From contig CAXHTR010000003.1 in assembly GCA_964019655.1 (NCBI GenBank), positions 496,001-560,000 of the forward strand: a DNA stretch of 64,000 nucleotides. The letters run 5' to 3'. The stretch comes from Perkinsela sp. pyNocScin1 (Eukaryota > Euglenozoa > Kinetoplastea > Prokinetoplastida > Perkinselidae). Below the pieces are notes generated by a model, which did no database searches, had not been told where the DNA came from, and saw only the letters and a program-made list of their open reading frames with translations. Positions 43,925 through 52,946 of the stretch are shown piece after piece. Position 1 is the stretch's first letter. Each line of letters opens with the position of its first letter. The position numbers and the translations under genes are program-made.

Positions 43925-44826
43925 GTGTGGAGATCGCTCTTTATGTCTGTGCTTTGACATCGGCGCCTCGCTGCATGTTCAAGTCGGTCAGTCAGATGTC
44001 CTCATGAATCGCAAGTTCATGGCGAGCCCATATAAACCTAGGCATCAGAACGTGTGAACGCTTGCGCGGAATCGCTAGCTCCTTCGCGCAGCTCTCAAGG
44101 TAAGTTGTGTTCTCATTGAAACAACGTATTGACCAGCTCGTAAATGCTTCTGGTAGAAAACCCTGCACGAGACCTGTGTGTGTGGGATGAGCGTCCTCAA
44201 AAATTCAACACCGCATTTCAGATAAAAAAGTTTCCTAATAGCGAAATAAACGTGATATCGTTGCTATGCTTGTCTCGCTGACACTTTTTCTGCGCGTTCA
44301 GAATCATAAAACGGTGCAGATGACAAATTTAATGGTTCCCGGTGTGATCCGTGTAAATAAGATTGACCAAATAGCAACGATCTCGGTATTAAGCTGATCT
44401 CTCGCAGCTACTTTTTTACCCGGTGGACACCAGCATTAGCTATGCTACGCAAACTCTTCAGATTCGTCTGTACATGCACCAAAGCAGCCGCAAACCCTTG
44501 ACTCGGAACAAATGAACGATTGTGCAACGAGCGTATGAAGCGCTGAACTTTTCGCGCTTTCTTTTCGTGCGGTCACACAAGGCATCTATGGTTTTCGGAA
44601 ATCTCAGTGGAATGTGCAATGATTGGATCAGGCTCATGAACAGAACACCATTTTTACGAAATCATGGAAGATTATAGCCTCCGCGCACCTTCATTTGCAC
44701 TGATCTCTTTAGAAAAAGAGATGAACGGCATGAATGCATAGTTTTAGGGCACTGATATCTTGAAGGTCCATCTCTCACCCTTTCTTATTTCCGAGTCGCA
44801 AAGTCTGCCTTGAAAGGGTCTCTCGT
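43925..44826. other. Intergenic stretch beside the tRNA cluster, possible unrecognised RNA
   Basis: About 900 bases with no protein gene. Starting about 100 bases from the tRNA-Pro 5' end, on the + strand, is a GC-richer segment (about 44020-44210) with pairing arms (TGCGCG near 44063 with CGCGCA near 44085) and a GGTAAGT at 44099-44105. Trypanosomes place snRNA or 7SL genes in this position relative to a divergent tRNA. I could not match it to U2, U3, U4, U5, U6, 7SL or SL RNA, so no RNA is called. Confidence 0.5.
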
Positions 44827-45690
44827 TTAAGTGGAAGCAGCGAAATCTCGCTTCACTGTGCATATATGTACCAGACCAATGCGATGAAGCATAGTGTATA
44901 CCCCCGCAGTGAGGGCTGCATCTTCAAGAGCCGAGTGGTAAACTTTTTCATTTCTTGATTTCGCCTTTCGTCGTCCCTTCAAAGCAAAAAATGTGCAAGC
45001 GTTATCAAGGCTTGCTCGCACTCCGTGCTTCGAAAGTGTCTGCTTGAAGTGTGCTTGAAGAATCCGATAAGTACAAAGTGTCTGGATAGGTGAAAATGGC
45101 TGGCCAACGCGCTCCCCTTCGCGGCACAAAAACCTCATATCAAACGCTGCATTGTGGCACACAATTGGACATTCGGCAACAAAGTCCACAAATTCTGGGA
45201 ATACTTCGCAAATATCCTTCGCCTCCCTCAGGACTTCTGAATCGTTCTTGAAACCATGTACACGCGATGCCATCGGGTGAATACGGCATGTCGGTCGAAT
45301 GTATGCGTGGAAATTTTTACCGGTGATTTTGTTCCCTATAACCTCAACTGCAGCTATCTCGATTATTTGGTCGCTTCGAGAAACACCGGTTGTCTCCGTG
45401 TCAACAACAACAACGCGATGGAAGTGGTTAACTATGCCACCGGCACATGTACATTGAACGCAACAGCATGCATCAAGGCGGTTTGGGTGCATGGGAAAGG
45501 CAGCTGCACCGGGCCTTTCAGCTTCAAATGCTTGACGAAGTGCTGAAAGCTCGTAGCAGCCTTTAAATGACAATTTCAAAGTGCCTGCACAGTCGCTATT
45601 CGCGATCCGGATATCATTGATGCAAGCAATTCTGCGTCGGCTCTCTTGTCTATCTTGGCCTACCACACGCTTCGACCGTAGCGTGACCAT
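44827..45690 (-). CDS. DEDDh 3'-5' exonuclease, DnaQ-like
   Basis: This 287-residue protein has all three exonuclease motifs. Exo I is VVVDTETTGVSRSDQIIEIA (about 93), Exo II is CHNAAFDMRFL (about 178) and Exo III is YHSALEDAALTAGVY (about 250), with His in the DEDDh position. The domain follows bacterial DNA polymerase III epsilon closely (GKNFHAYIRPTCRIHPMASR, VHGFKNDSE, SLDNACTFFAL). The first 90 residues are not recognised and include a Cys-rich CCCVQCTC patch. It probably degrades or proofreads single-stranded DNA, but RNA substrates are also possible. The start is the ATG at 45690; six earlier codons begin with TTG. Confidence 0.87.
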   Translation of the reverse strand: MVTLRSKRVVGQDRQESRRRIACINDIRIANSDCAGTLKLSFKGCYELSALRQAFEAERPGAAAFPMHPNRLDACCCVQCTCAGGIVNHFHRVVVVDTETTGVSRSDQIIEIAAVEVIGNKITGKNFHAYIRPTCRIHPMASRVHGFKNDSEVLREAKDICEVFPEFVDFVAECPIVCHNAAFDMRFLCREGERVGQPFSPIQTLCTYRILQAHFKQTLSKHGVRASLDNACTFFALKGRRKAKSRNEKVYHSALEDAALTAGVYTMLHRIGLVHICTVKRDFAAST

Positions 45691-45836
45691 TTCTTCAAAT
45701 TCAAACAAAGAATATTTGAACAGCCGAGTAGCACAAAATGACTATTTATTCAGAGATTCGGGAAATATTTCGCAACTCCGTCGGTAATCATGCTTATAAC
45801 CAATCCAAGCTTCATATGCACATTGTACTAAAGCGC

Positions 45837-46428
45837 TTTAAATGCACCACGTTTTCAGTGGTGTTAATGCACCACTCATTATCAAAAATATTCAACCCTT
45901 TCTACTCATTTTTCTCATTTTATCTGTAGGTACTCATGAGACTTCCAGCCCCCATTGTTCAGACGGGCACGTTCCTTGTCTCTTTTGACGAAAGCGTACA
46001 TTGCGCTCACTTTCAGATCAAAGTTATACTTTTTCAGTATCTTTTCATGAATAATGTAAGGTCAGCAAGCGAAGAAACTCGCTGCGAATGATGCGGTTAC
46101 TTTCAAGAATACCTTTTTTGCCTTTATTTTTGGCTGGCTCCGCAGCGAGCCTAGTCTCCAAGCCAGGACGATAGTTTCCTGGTTGTGCCATCTTTTGATG
46201 GCGTATGACAGTCCATCGAGACGGCCCATTGAAAATCCTGGATACTCTAGCGCCATAAAGATTCTTATAACGCTTGAATAGATTGCAGTCGTCTTTGGCC
46301 ACGTGCCGAAACGTGCGAGACTCGACCCACAGGGCGTGCCTGATTCACCATGATGATTTACTTCTTAATAATTTTTTAAATGCACCAACGAATTTCAAAA
46401 TGACCCCCCAAAACGTGGTGCATTTAAA
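45837..46428. repeat. Region bounded by a perfect 19-bp inverted repeat
   Basis: TTTAAATGCACCACGTTTT at 45837-45855 recurs as its exact reverse complement at 46410-46428. A further near copy in direct orientation (one extra A) lies at 46374-46390. A 7-bp hairpin carrying TGCACCACT is at 45857-45876. Between the ends are two small overlapping - strand frames (46062-46256, ATG start, 64 codons, and 46045-46302, GTG start, 85 codons) with no recognisable product. No target duplication is visible next to the repeats. The element could be a non-autonomous mobile element or a long-range RNA stem between the AKR and exonuclease genes. Confidence 0.8.
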
Positions 46429-46446
46429 ACCATATTCTACACATCT

Positions 46447-47379
46447 CTATTTCCAAATAGCATTGACATTGGGATACCACCCATCGACGCGGGTAAATGG
46501 TTCACCTTTCACTAGCCTCACTTGTGGCTCTATTGTGCCGAGAGCATCCATTTGCTCCTGCCCAAGCGCAAAGTCGCAGCACTGAAGATTCTCTTGCACA
46601 CGTGCCGCATGCACAGATTTGGGAAGAACAGAGCATCCACGCTGGACATTCCAACGGAGTATAACCTGTGCCTCCGAGCGTCCACACGCCGTAGCGGTTC
46701 TCTTTACGGTTTTATGATTAAATAGCGGTAAATACGTGGTTTTATTTAATGCGATTGAACCACGGCCAAGGGGTGAGTATGCAGATACGTGGATACCTCG
46801 TGCTTGGCAAAAGTCGATTAAGTTGTTCTGACGAAAATATGGATGAACTTCCACCTGATTCACTGCTGGGACATGACCAGAGGTCGCAATGATCTTGCTT
46901 AAGTTCGTCTCGGAAAAGTTTGAGACGCCGATTGACCGCACCTTCCCTGTGGGGATATCGCACATCGCTCGCCACGTCTCACATATGGTCGGCTGAGGCT
47001 CTGAGGTTGCTGTAGGCCGTCCACTTCGCATATTTACAGGCCAATGAACAAGATAGAGATCCAGATACTCTAGTTGGAGCTCGCGAAGAGTAACGTCGAG
47101 GGCCTTTGACACAGCGGTAGGGTCGCTGAACTCGGGCCAGAGTTTCGAGGAGACAAATATCTCATCACGTTTCACCAGTTTTTCACGAAAAGCCTCACTA
47201 AATGCCTTTCCAACTGCTTTTTGATTACCATATACGGGCGCACAGTCGAAGTGACGGTAGCCAAGCTTGATGGCCAATTGAATTGTTGCATACACCTCGC
47301 TGGGCGATGCCTGCCATGTGCCAAGACCGCAAGCCGGGATACTTGTACCTGTGTTGAGCTTGAAAAAAACTTGCTTCAT
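46447..47379 (-). CDS. Aldo-keto reductase
   Basis: This 310-residue NADPH-dependent reductase has the full catalytic tetrad: Asp45 (GYRHFDCAPVYGN), Tyr50 in the same segment, Lys79 (FVSSKLWP) and His112 (LYLVHWPVN). The cofactor region SIGVSNFSETNL and the later VNQVEVHPYFRQN are typical of AKR1-5 families. The family LPKSV reads VLPKSVHAARVQEN. Trypanosomatid relatives include prostaglandin F2-alpha synthase, and the substrate here is unknown. The start is set at the ATG at 47379 because the family begins about ten residues before the first strand. Confidence 0.92.
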   Translation of the reverse strand: MKQVFFKLNTGTSIPACGLGTWQASPSEVYATIQLAIKLGYRHFDCAPVYGNQKAVGKAFSEAFREKLVKRDEIFVSSKLWPEFSDPTAVSKALDVTLRELQLEYLDLYLVHWPVNMRSGRPTATSEPQPTICETWRAMCDIPTGKVRSIGVSNFSETNLSKIIATSGHVPAVNQVEVHPYFRQNNLIDFCQARGIHVSAYSPLGRGSIALNKTTYLPLFNHKTVKRTATACGRSEAQVILRWNVQRGCSVLPKSVHAARVQENLQCCDFALGQEQMDALGTIEPQVRLVKGEPFTRVDGWYPNVNAIWK

Positions 47380-47752
47380 GAATAGTAACAAATGTGAATG
47401 GCATGAATAATTATCGAGAAGAGGGAAGCAGCTCTTGCATTCTGAAAATTATAGAATGAACTGTTCATGGAGATTGCTTGATGAGATATTTCTCGTCTTG
47501 GGCTCTCCAAAAGAGGACAGTGCTCCTTTGAAGTAATCGAAAATCAGCTGCTTTGCGACGATTATCATTATCTCTTTCTGGCAAACTGACGCCGTAGTAG
47601 TCAAGCAAAATTCGCTTCCCGAGTAGATCATCAAATGTGACTTACATCGTTGCAAGGAACGCTATCATAATGAATCTCGAGCATCCCTTATACAGAATAT
47701 GTTTTGCGAAAATGACGCTTTGAACTCATCTAGAAACCATCTATGAAGAACC

Positions 47753-48106
47753 TCATGTCTCCCGAGAGCTACCTAGATCTCTATTGTCTGCCTCATCGTC
47801 CGCGAGATTGAATTGATTTGTGATGTCACTGTCCTCAAGCATCGAATGATCTGTAGCGATCTTCGTCATGGAACGTTTATCGTGATTGACCATAGCTGCG
47901 TAATGAATATCCAAGAGTGCTCTGTCTATATGCGTATTTGTGATCTCGTACGAGCCTTCATTCTGTGCGAGTTTGACAGCCTCCGTCAGAACATAGTGGT
48001 AGTTGTAATTCTCAATCATGTTCTTTGCGAGCTTATACGCACCAGGATCGAATTTTCTCACAGACTTCACGAGACTCAATGCATGCTCAATAATGCCGTC
48101 TTCCAT
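47753..48106 (-). CDS. Histone-fold protein, TAF9-like
   Basis: This 117-residue protein seems to consist of a histone fold and a short acidic tail. ALSLVKSVRKFDPGAYKLAK fits alpha-1 and the first loop of the TAF9 type. NMIENYNYHYVLTEAVKLAQ fits the long alpha-2. YEITNTHIDRALLDIHYAA fits loop 2 (I-x-x-x-x-I/V) and alpha-3. TAF9 pairs with TAF6 in TFIID and SAGA-like complexes. A CBF/NF-Y or other histone-fold subunit is possible. The start is the ATG at 48106; the frame to 48121 opens with TTG. Confidence 0.5.
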   Translation of the reverse strand: MEDGIIEHALSLVKSVRKFDPGAYKLAKNMIENYNYHYVLTEAVKLAQNEGSYEITNTHIDRALLDIHYAAMVNHDKRSMTKIATDHSMLEDSDITNQFNLADDEADNRDLGSSRET

Positions 48107-48181
48107 GACGTACTCAAACAATTTAGTTGATAAAAATATGATAAAAGAGCGGTTACTCTGACTTTGCTGAACTATGCACCA

Positions 48182-48430
48182 TCACAAGCCGGTCTTTTTC
48201 GCCTTGACTTTTTCTACGGCTTTTCGATGGGCTCGGTTAGAGGCATTAAGGTTTGCAATTGTATTATTCCAACGAAGAGCAAGGCGTGTGGTTTCACGCC
48301 ACGCGTGACGCATTCGCGATTTTTTATGGCAATGTGCACCATGTAAACCCTCTAGCCGTGCTGCAAGCACAACATGGGCTGGTGGCACTGCCATGCGGAG
48401 AATTGTACTAGCGGCAATCAAACTGGGCAT
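48182..48430 (-). CDS. Small basic protein, unrecognised, possibly mitochondrial
   Basis: An 82-codon frame with an ATG at 48430 lies in the local direction of transcription, filling most of the space between its neighbours. The N terminus (LIAASTILRMAVPPAHVVLAAR) is hydrophobic with Arg and no acidic residues, as in a presequence. The C terminus is basic (RAHRKAVEKVKAKKTGL). A mitochondrial ribosomal or similar small protein would fit, but there is no family match. Confidence 0.45.
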   Translation of the reverse strand: MPSLIAASTILRMAVPPAHVVLAARLEGLHGAHCHKKSRMRHAWRETTRLALRWNNTIANLNASNRAHRKAVEKVKAKKTGL

Positions 48431-48569
48431 TTCATGGAATTGAAGATATCAACTGGAAGAGATGAAAACTTGCTATTGAATGCTTGCTACATGCTACAAT
48501 TTTGATAAAAATGTTGGTTCAAAAGGCTGTCTTATCACTCGACGATCCATATAGATTTTTTCGACCGTG

Positions 48570-49757
48570 CTAATGTGAATATATGTGCTGTACAAGCTTA
48601 AGCAGGAGCAAAACAATAAGAACAATCCTTACACAAGCAATCAGTGAGTCTACAAACCCTCGATACAATATGTCATCATACGGAAATAATGACTTTGAGT
48701 CTTCTTTACTATGCAATTTTGATTTGCTTTGCACAAGAATAAAATCTTGCTGATCAGATCGTATGGCTGAAGCTTGGTCTTCACACAAAAAGCTTTCTGA
48801 TACACAATTTATATTCTTTTTGAAGATATGAGGTTCACAGCGAACCCCCTGGCTATCTTGCAAGTGGTCCTCAATACCCCTCGCTATCCCAACATCGCTT
48901 GATGCCGCACCCACTTCATGATTATCTGAGTTTCTCATCTCTGCTTGAAGATTTGTACTGGGTGATAAGGCCATATACACCTCAGTGCGGCTATTTTCAG
49001 TGTTTTCCTTCTCGCTTACGCGTGGACAGTTCTCGATGATGTGCTCGACTTCCTTGCTGACTTCAATCGCCATTTCGCCTTGAAGTTTAGCATGATGAAC
49101 TCCAACTGAGATTACTTCTTTGCTCACTGTCACCATGGAATCTACATCAATCGGATGCAAGTTTTCTTTTCCAGCTTTACTGCAGCCCCAGAGATCGCCG
49201 TGAGTTTCGTTCAAATTGATGTCCGGATCTCTTTTATCATCAGCGGCTTTTTCCTCGAGCTTTTCTGTTTTCCTGTCATTCAGCAATATAGCATGGTCCT
49301 TGACATTTTGCTGACATACTTTACATTCATATAGCAATGATTCTTGAGCAAGTTGATTTTGCTTTATTTCTGGATAACAGAGTGCCCCTACAGAGCCGAC
49401 CCCGGACTCTCGCATGTAATCACGAATACCATCAAGTAGCATAGAGACCGTGAAACTAGCAGACCAGCGCTCTGGGTGGTATGATGTGACGGATAAGCAT
49501 ATTTTCATGCGTGTGTCGAATCGACCATTTTCTGTGAAAAAGTAAACATCTGGTGGCTCAAATGGATAACCAGGCGTGAACACAATCTTACCATGGTAGA
49601 AGCCTTTCTCGAAAGGAGAGTCAACTGGCCCTCGAATTGTAAAGTGCCATTGAAACATGTTCTCTTCGAGTCCATACACATAGAAGTTTTCCGGTCCCTC
49701 GCGCTCAATCTGTGCAAGCTCCTGAAGTAGCCGTTTGACGGCTTGATTCGCGCCCAT
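48570..49757 (-). CDS. UBE2J: Ubiquitin-conjugating enzyme UBE2J/Ubc6, tail-anchored
   Basis: This 395-residue E2 has the UBC fold at residues 1-150. The active-site Cys is Cys87 in RMKICLSVTSYHPERWSAS. The HPN motif of ordinary E2s is absent here, as in the Ubc6/UBE2J class. FPWHFTI-type and YHGKIVFTPGYPFEPPDVYF segments match that class. A long acidic, Ser-rich linker follows. The last 25 residues (CVRIVLIVLLLLKLVQHIYS) form a tail anchor, placing the enzyme on the ER face of the cytosol for ERAD. The start is the ATG at 49757. A shorter paralogue without an anchor lies at 51684-52220. Confidence 0.93.
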   Translation of the reverse strand: MGANQAVKRLLQELAQIEREGPENFYVYGLEENMFQWHFTIRGPVDSPFEKGFYHGKIVFTPGYPFEPPDVYFFTENGRFDTRMKICLSVTSYHPERWSASFTVSMLLDGIRDYMRESGVGSVGALCYPEIKQNQLAQESLLYECKVCQQNVKDHAILLNDRKTEKLEEKAADDKRDPDINLNETHGDLWGCSKAGKENLHPIDVDSMVTVSKEVISVGVHHAKLQGEMAIEVSKEVEHIIENCPRVSEKENTENSRTEVYMALSPSTNLQAEMRNSDNHEVGAASSDVGIARGIEDHLQDSQGVRCEPHIFKKNINCVSESFLCEDQASAIRSDQQDFILVQSKSKLHSKEDSKSLFPYDDILYRGFVDSLIACVRIVLIVLLLLKLVQHIYSH

Positions 49758-49828
49758 CAAGTGAAATTTATAGGCATAAAAAACTGCTTACATTTATCCG
49801 ATCACATCCATTCAATACTTCACCAAAT

Positions 49829-49841
49829 GGGGGGGGGGGGG
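49829..49841. repeat. Poly(G)13 run
   Basis: Thirteen consecutive G lie about 70 bases upstream of the tail-anchored UBE2J start. They are followed by a TCATAA-spaced second GGGGTCA motif (49856-49862) that can fold back on CCCC at 49848-49851. The run marks the left edge of the decayed block. Confidence 0.9.
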
Positions 49842-50075
49842 TCATAACCCCCTTAGGGGTCACGAAGATTTTCAAAAAATTTTCATCTCCTGTCCGCGTT
49901 CGACCGACCTATTTTCTCCGAATTTTTTGTAGGTTTGTAGACTCTGAATATCAAGAAGAAAAATAGAAATAAAAAGGAAAAGGGGCGATTTTCACTGCGC
50001 AACCTTTTCGAGCTTATTTTTTCTTCGAAACCCCCTATATGCCTAGAGAATCCAGAAAAATGCTTTTAGCGAGGG

Positions 50076-51221
50076 TAAGGTAGAATTTCATGCAAACTTT
50101 CGGGCATAGAGGACCCACCCTCTGCCTCCATATCAACCGAGATTGAGGATTCGGTCGGTCAAGAAAAGGAAATACCCGAAAACGCACCCGAATACGCATA
50201 CAAAGGCGGTCTTACTTTCGAAGGGATCGGCTTTGTCAAGTGTGCCTTCTTTCGTTTGGTGAACCCTCTGGCTAAAGAAGAGCATTGCTCTAAGTTCAAC
50301 TTCTCCAACGAGTACTACCACTATAAAGACTAACCTCTCGGTCAAGTAAGTGTCGATAACCATCTACGCAAAACAAATCCACGCAAAAAGCAACCAATTG
50401 ATTTGAAAGAGAGAAATTTTAGATAGAGGTTTCGGAATAGAACCCTTTTGCTGATATCCAAGATTTCTATGAGCCGTCTCAAAAAACTATTCAAAGGCTT
50501 CTACTCAACCATCCCACACACCTGGATTAGTCTTGGGGCTAAAATAAGGAATCGACTCCCGCAGCGCTGGTGCAGACGAGGAGATCTTGAAGTTTTAGAG
50601 CAGGCATGCTTTACAAGATCATGATCACAAAATCAAGAACCCTGAGGGGATCTATTTCATAGGTGCGTACATCACAGAAAGAAGCAGCTGTGCAAGATTG
50701 CTCAGTCGCCAACTCCATATGAACATTCGCGTTATGCTGCTCATTACCATCTCTTAGGGGTAGGGATTATAGGAGCTTTCGGGTGCTTGTCAGTGTTCAG
50801 AGATTCAGCGAAAAGAGCGAGGAAAGGAAGCGTCATAAGGACGACAAGAACTAGAAAAATGGTTTCCAGGCATAGGATTGCCAGAGAATACTAGATGCTT
50901 ACATCATTGCCCCAGAAGGGAGCCTAGCAAGAAGCTAAACAGTGGTCGACGTCCAGAAGAATGATTTGAGTCAACCCTCGTACAAGATCGAACCCACCAG
51001 CCACTATCACGGGATACGTTGGACTACCTCGAAGGGGTGGAGTGAAGATCTACGATGCCTGGCCACGCTGCAGAACAGTTCTAAATCTCGATGAGGACGT
51101 TTGGGTCTGGATGGCCACTGATCTTGGTGATGCACTATTAGGGCTTTGTCTCAGTACAGTTGAGAACATCTCAAAGTTCTGGGATCTCGGCACTTATATG
51201 GCCTTTCGGACGAGCGCATGA
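50076..51221 (+). pseudogene. Decayed coding block of unknown origin on the + strand
   Basis: Between the two UBE2J genes, and against their direction, lie several ATG-poor open stretches that read like protein. 50079-50333 encodes 84 codons including AYKGGLTFEGIGFVKCAFFR and then a stop. 50442-50531 gives FADIQDFYEPSQKTIQRLLL. 50598-50757 gives IKNPEGIYFIGAYITERSS, and the preceding GDLEVLEQA is in another frame, so a frameshift lies near 50604. 50970-51221 gives 83 codons including KIYDAWPRCRTVLNLDEDVW and TDLGDALLGLCLSTVENISK. Together they suggest one or two genes broken by stops and frameshifts. The codon third positions are richer in C than the neighbours'. I do not recognise the protein. 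A host, viral or duplicated gene are all possible. Confidence 0.6.
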
Positions 51222-51683
51222 GTACACAAGAGGAGGGCTTCCCCTGGGGTATGTAGGATGTGATTTATGCTGGGGACCGTAAGCTCTAATACTGTCCTAT
51301 GAAAAATAGGGGCCAAAACATGCATATTTTGTGTTACAGAGTCAAACTTTAGCAGCTTTGTGTAACTTAAGTTTCGAGGCCTATCTACACTCCGATAGCC
51401 CTGAAATGCCGTCCTTTTGTGCTTCATGTCTTAGCATCTGTGGAATCACCATCTAGTCAGAGTCCGATATGCTATGTGCTTCAGCTAAGTGGATTTTCTC
51501 TGGTCTCATCGGTAAGCTTCGCTTGCACAACGATATTTCATGCTGAGTCGTGGTCTTTCATCTGTGAAGCAATTTCATCGTGAGTTTATCAGCACAAATA
51601 TTTAGACTCAAAGCTCTTCAGCTATCCTAAATTCGAAATGAAGCTTCAAGGATTCATCACACATTCTGCACATATTACAAATA
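51222..51683. other. Intergenic stretch, nothing recognised
   Basis: About 460 bases between the decayed block and the 3' end of the shorter UBE2J paralogue. No convincing frame or RNA gene pattern. Confidence 0.6.
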
Positions 51684-52220
51684 TTAGCTCATGCCGTCAG
51701 CAACGCGAGAACGCTTGCTCACTGATCGAGCTGACTGAGCATCTCTTTGTCGTTCATTCAGGGTCGCAATATGCGACTTGATCTTTTGTGCACACTGTGT
51801 GCACTCGAAATCATGTGATTTGAGGGCAAGCGATTTCTGTTTATCCTTGGGTAAGCTGATGCTTCCAATAGATCCCTTATCTCCCACACGCATGTACGCA
51901 CGAACTCCCCCGAGAATCATTCCGATCGTGTAGCTAGGGCACCATGATTCTGGGTGATACGCAGTAACGGTAAGGCATATTTTTGTCTTAGTTTGAAAAC
52001 GACCGCTCTCTGTCAAGAAATAAACATCTGGGGCTTCAAATGGATAATTTGTGGGCAAAACTATTTTTCCGTGGTAAAAGCCTTTCGAGAATGGTGAAAA
52101 CTCTGGTCCACGCATTGTGAAGTGCCATTCGAAAAGGTTATTTTCCAGAGCATAGGCAATGATGTCCTCTGACTTGTCTTTCTCCATTGTGCGTAGCTCA
52201 TGTAACAATCTCTTGGTCAT
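51684..52220 (-). CDS. Second UBE2J/Ubc6-type E2 without membrane anchor
   Basis: This 178-residue E2 is a close paralogue of the tail-anchored one at 48570-49757 (shared KGFYHGKIV, YPFEPPDVYF/YPFEAPDVYF, YHPE-x-W). The active-site Cys is Cys82 in KTKICLTVTAYHPESWCPS. A CTQCAQKIKSHIATLNER segment after the fold matches the paralogue's CKVCQQNVKDHAILLNDR, so both share a CxxC tail element. There is no linker and no anchor; it ends shortly after with a basic stretch. It is likely cytosolic or recruited by a partner. The start is the ATG at 52220; the frame to 52253 opens with TTG. Confidence 0.9.
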   Translation of the reverse strand: MTKRLLHELRTMEKDKSEDIIAYALENNLFEWHFTMRGPEFSPFSKGFYHGKIVLPTNYPFEAPDVYFLTESGRFQTKTKICLTVTAYHPESWCPSYTIGMILGGVRAYMRVGDKGSIGSISLPKDKQKSLALKSHDFECTQCAQKIKSHIATLNERQRDAQSARSVSKRSRVADGMS

Positions 52221-52316
52221 AGCAACTAGTGGTCCCCAATTTGAAATTACCAAACAAAACTTAAAAGAAGTTCATCTTATAATCCATTATCACTGAGAAG
52301 AACTCTCTCGAAAATT

Positions 52317-52946
52317 TCATAGAAGAGCTTCCGGTAGCTCTTTACCATGGACGTCCACAATTTTTTTGATGTCATTACCATCGAATGCATAGCTTGTGAT
52401 GCTTTTCGGGAAGTCCACAGTAAGCTTTTCTATGCAGAATTTGTTTTCATCAAGCTCAAGTTCTTTTAGTTTAGGGGGGAGTGAAGTCAGTACTAGGTCC
52501 CCTGTAAAGCAATTGCAGTCGAGATGAAGAATACGTAAGCTAGAGGGGAGGCTAAGCATATCCAGTGTCCCCGACAGATAATTACACCCAAGATATATCT
52601 GCTCGATACCCTGTGGTAAAAGCTTTGTTTCGAGCGTTCCTTCCATATATTGGTCAGACATGTTTACTTTAGTTAGAAGAGGAGGGAGCCAGTCGAGCTC
52701 CACAGTACCCTTTTGAAGATCAACGACACCCCAATCATGATTCCATGCAATTACTTTCACATTATCATTTACGCATGTTATATCGTCCCATTCACATGTA
52801 TCGAGGAAGTTCCCATGCGAGTCACGGAATATCTTTTTGTTGTTAGCTTTGGAAATCAAAAATTCCATACGCTGTTGGTCATTGAGGTAATCATACTCGA
52901 GTCTACCGAGGTGCTTCTCATCAGCACACAGGAGCAACTTGTTCAT
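52317..52946 (-). CDS. Leucine-rich repeat protein
   Basis: This 209-residue protein has at least three LRRs in its second half: GIEQIYLGCNYLSGTLDMLS, SLRILHLDCNCFTGDLVLTS and KLKELELDENKFCIEKLTVD, each of the LxxLxLxxNxxxG type with about 23-residue period. The N-terminal DTCEWDDITC resembles the LRRNT_2 cap of plant-like LRR proteins. No signal peptide is evident. Such short LRR proteins are often members of large, variable families in protists. It is the first gene of its - strand run, next to a divergent strand switch. Confidence 0.85.
   Translation of the reverse strand: MNKLLLCADEKHLGRLEYDYLNDQQRMEFLISKANNKKIFRDSHGNFLDTCEWDDITCVNDNVKVIAWNHDWGVVDLQKGTVELDWLPPLLTKVNMSDQYMEGTLETKLLPQGIEQIYLGCNYLSGTLDMLSLPSSLRILHLDCNCFTGDLVLTSLPPKLKELELDENKFCIEKLTVDFPKSITSYAFDGNDIKKIVDVHGKELPEALL

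Noticed and set aside
44099..44105. GGTAAGT as a 5' splice site or spliced-leader RNA donor
   Set aside because: No reading frame or 39-base exon-like sequence precedes it, and no Sm site is clearly placed. Spliced-leader genes are normally tandem arrays, and none is here.
46045..46302. 85-codon - strand frame between exonuclease and AKR
   Set aside because: It starts with GTG. An overlapping 64-codon frame with ATG exists, and both lie inside the inverted repeat region. Neither has a recognisable product.
47449..47655. 68-codon - strand frame between AKR and the histone-fold gene
   Set aside because: It has no motif and ordinary intergenic composition.
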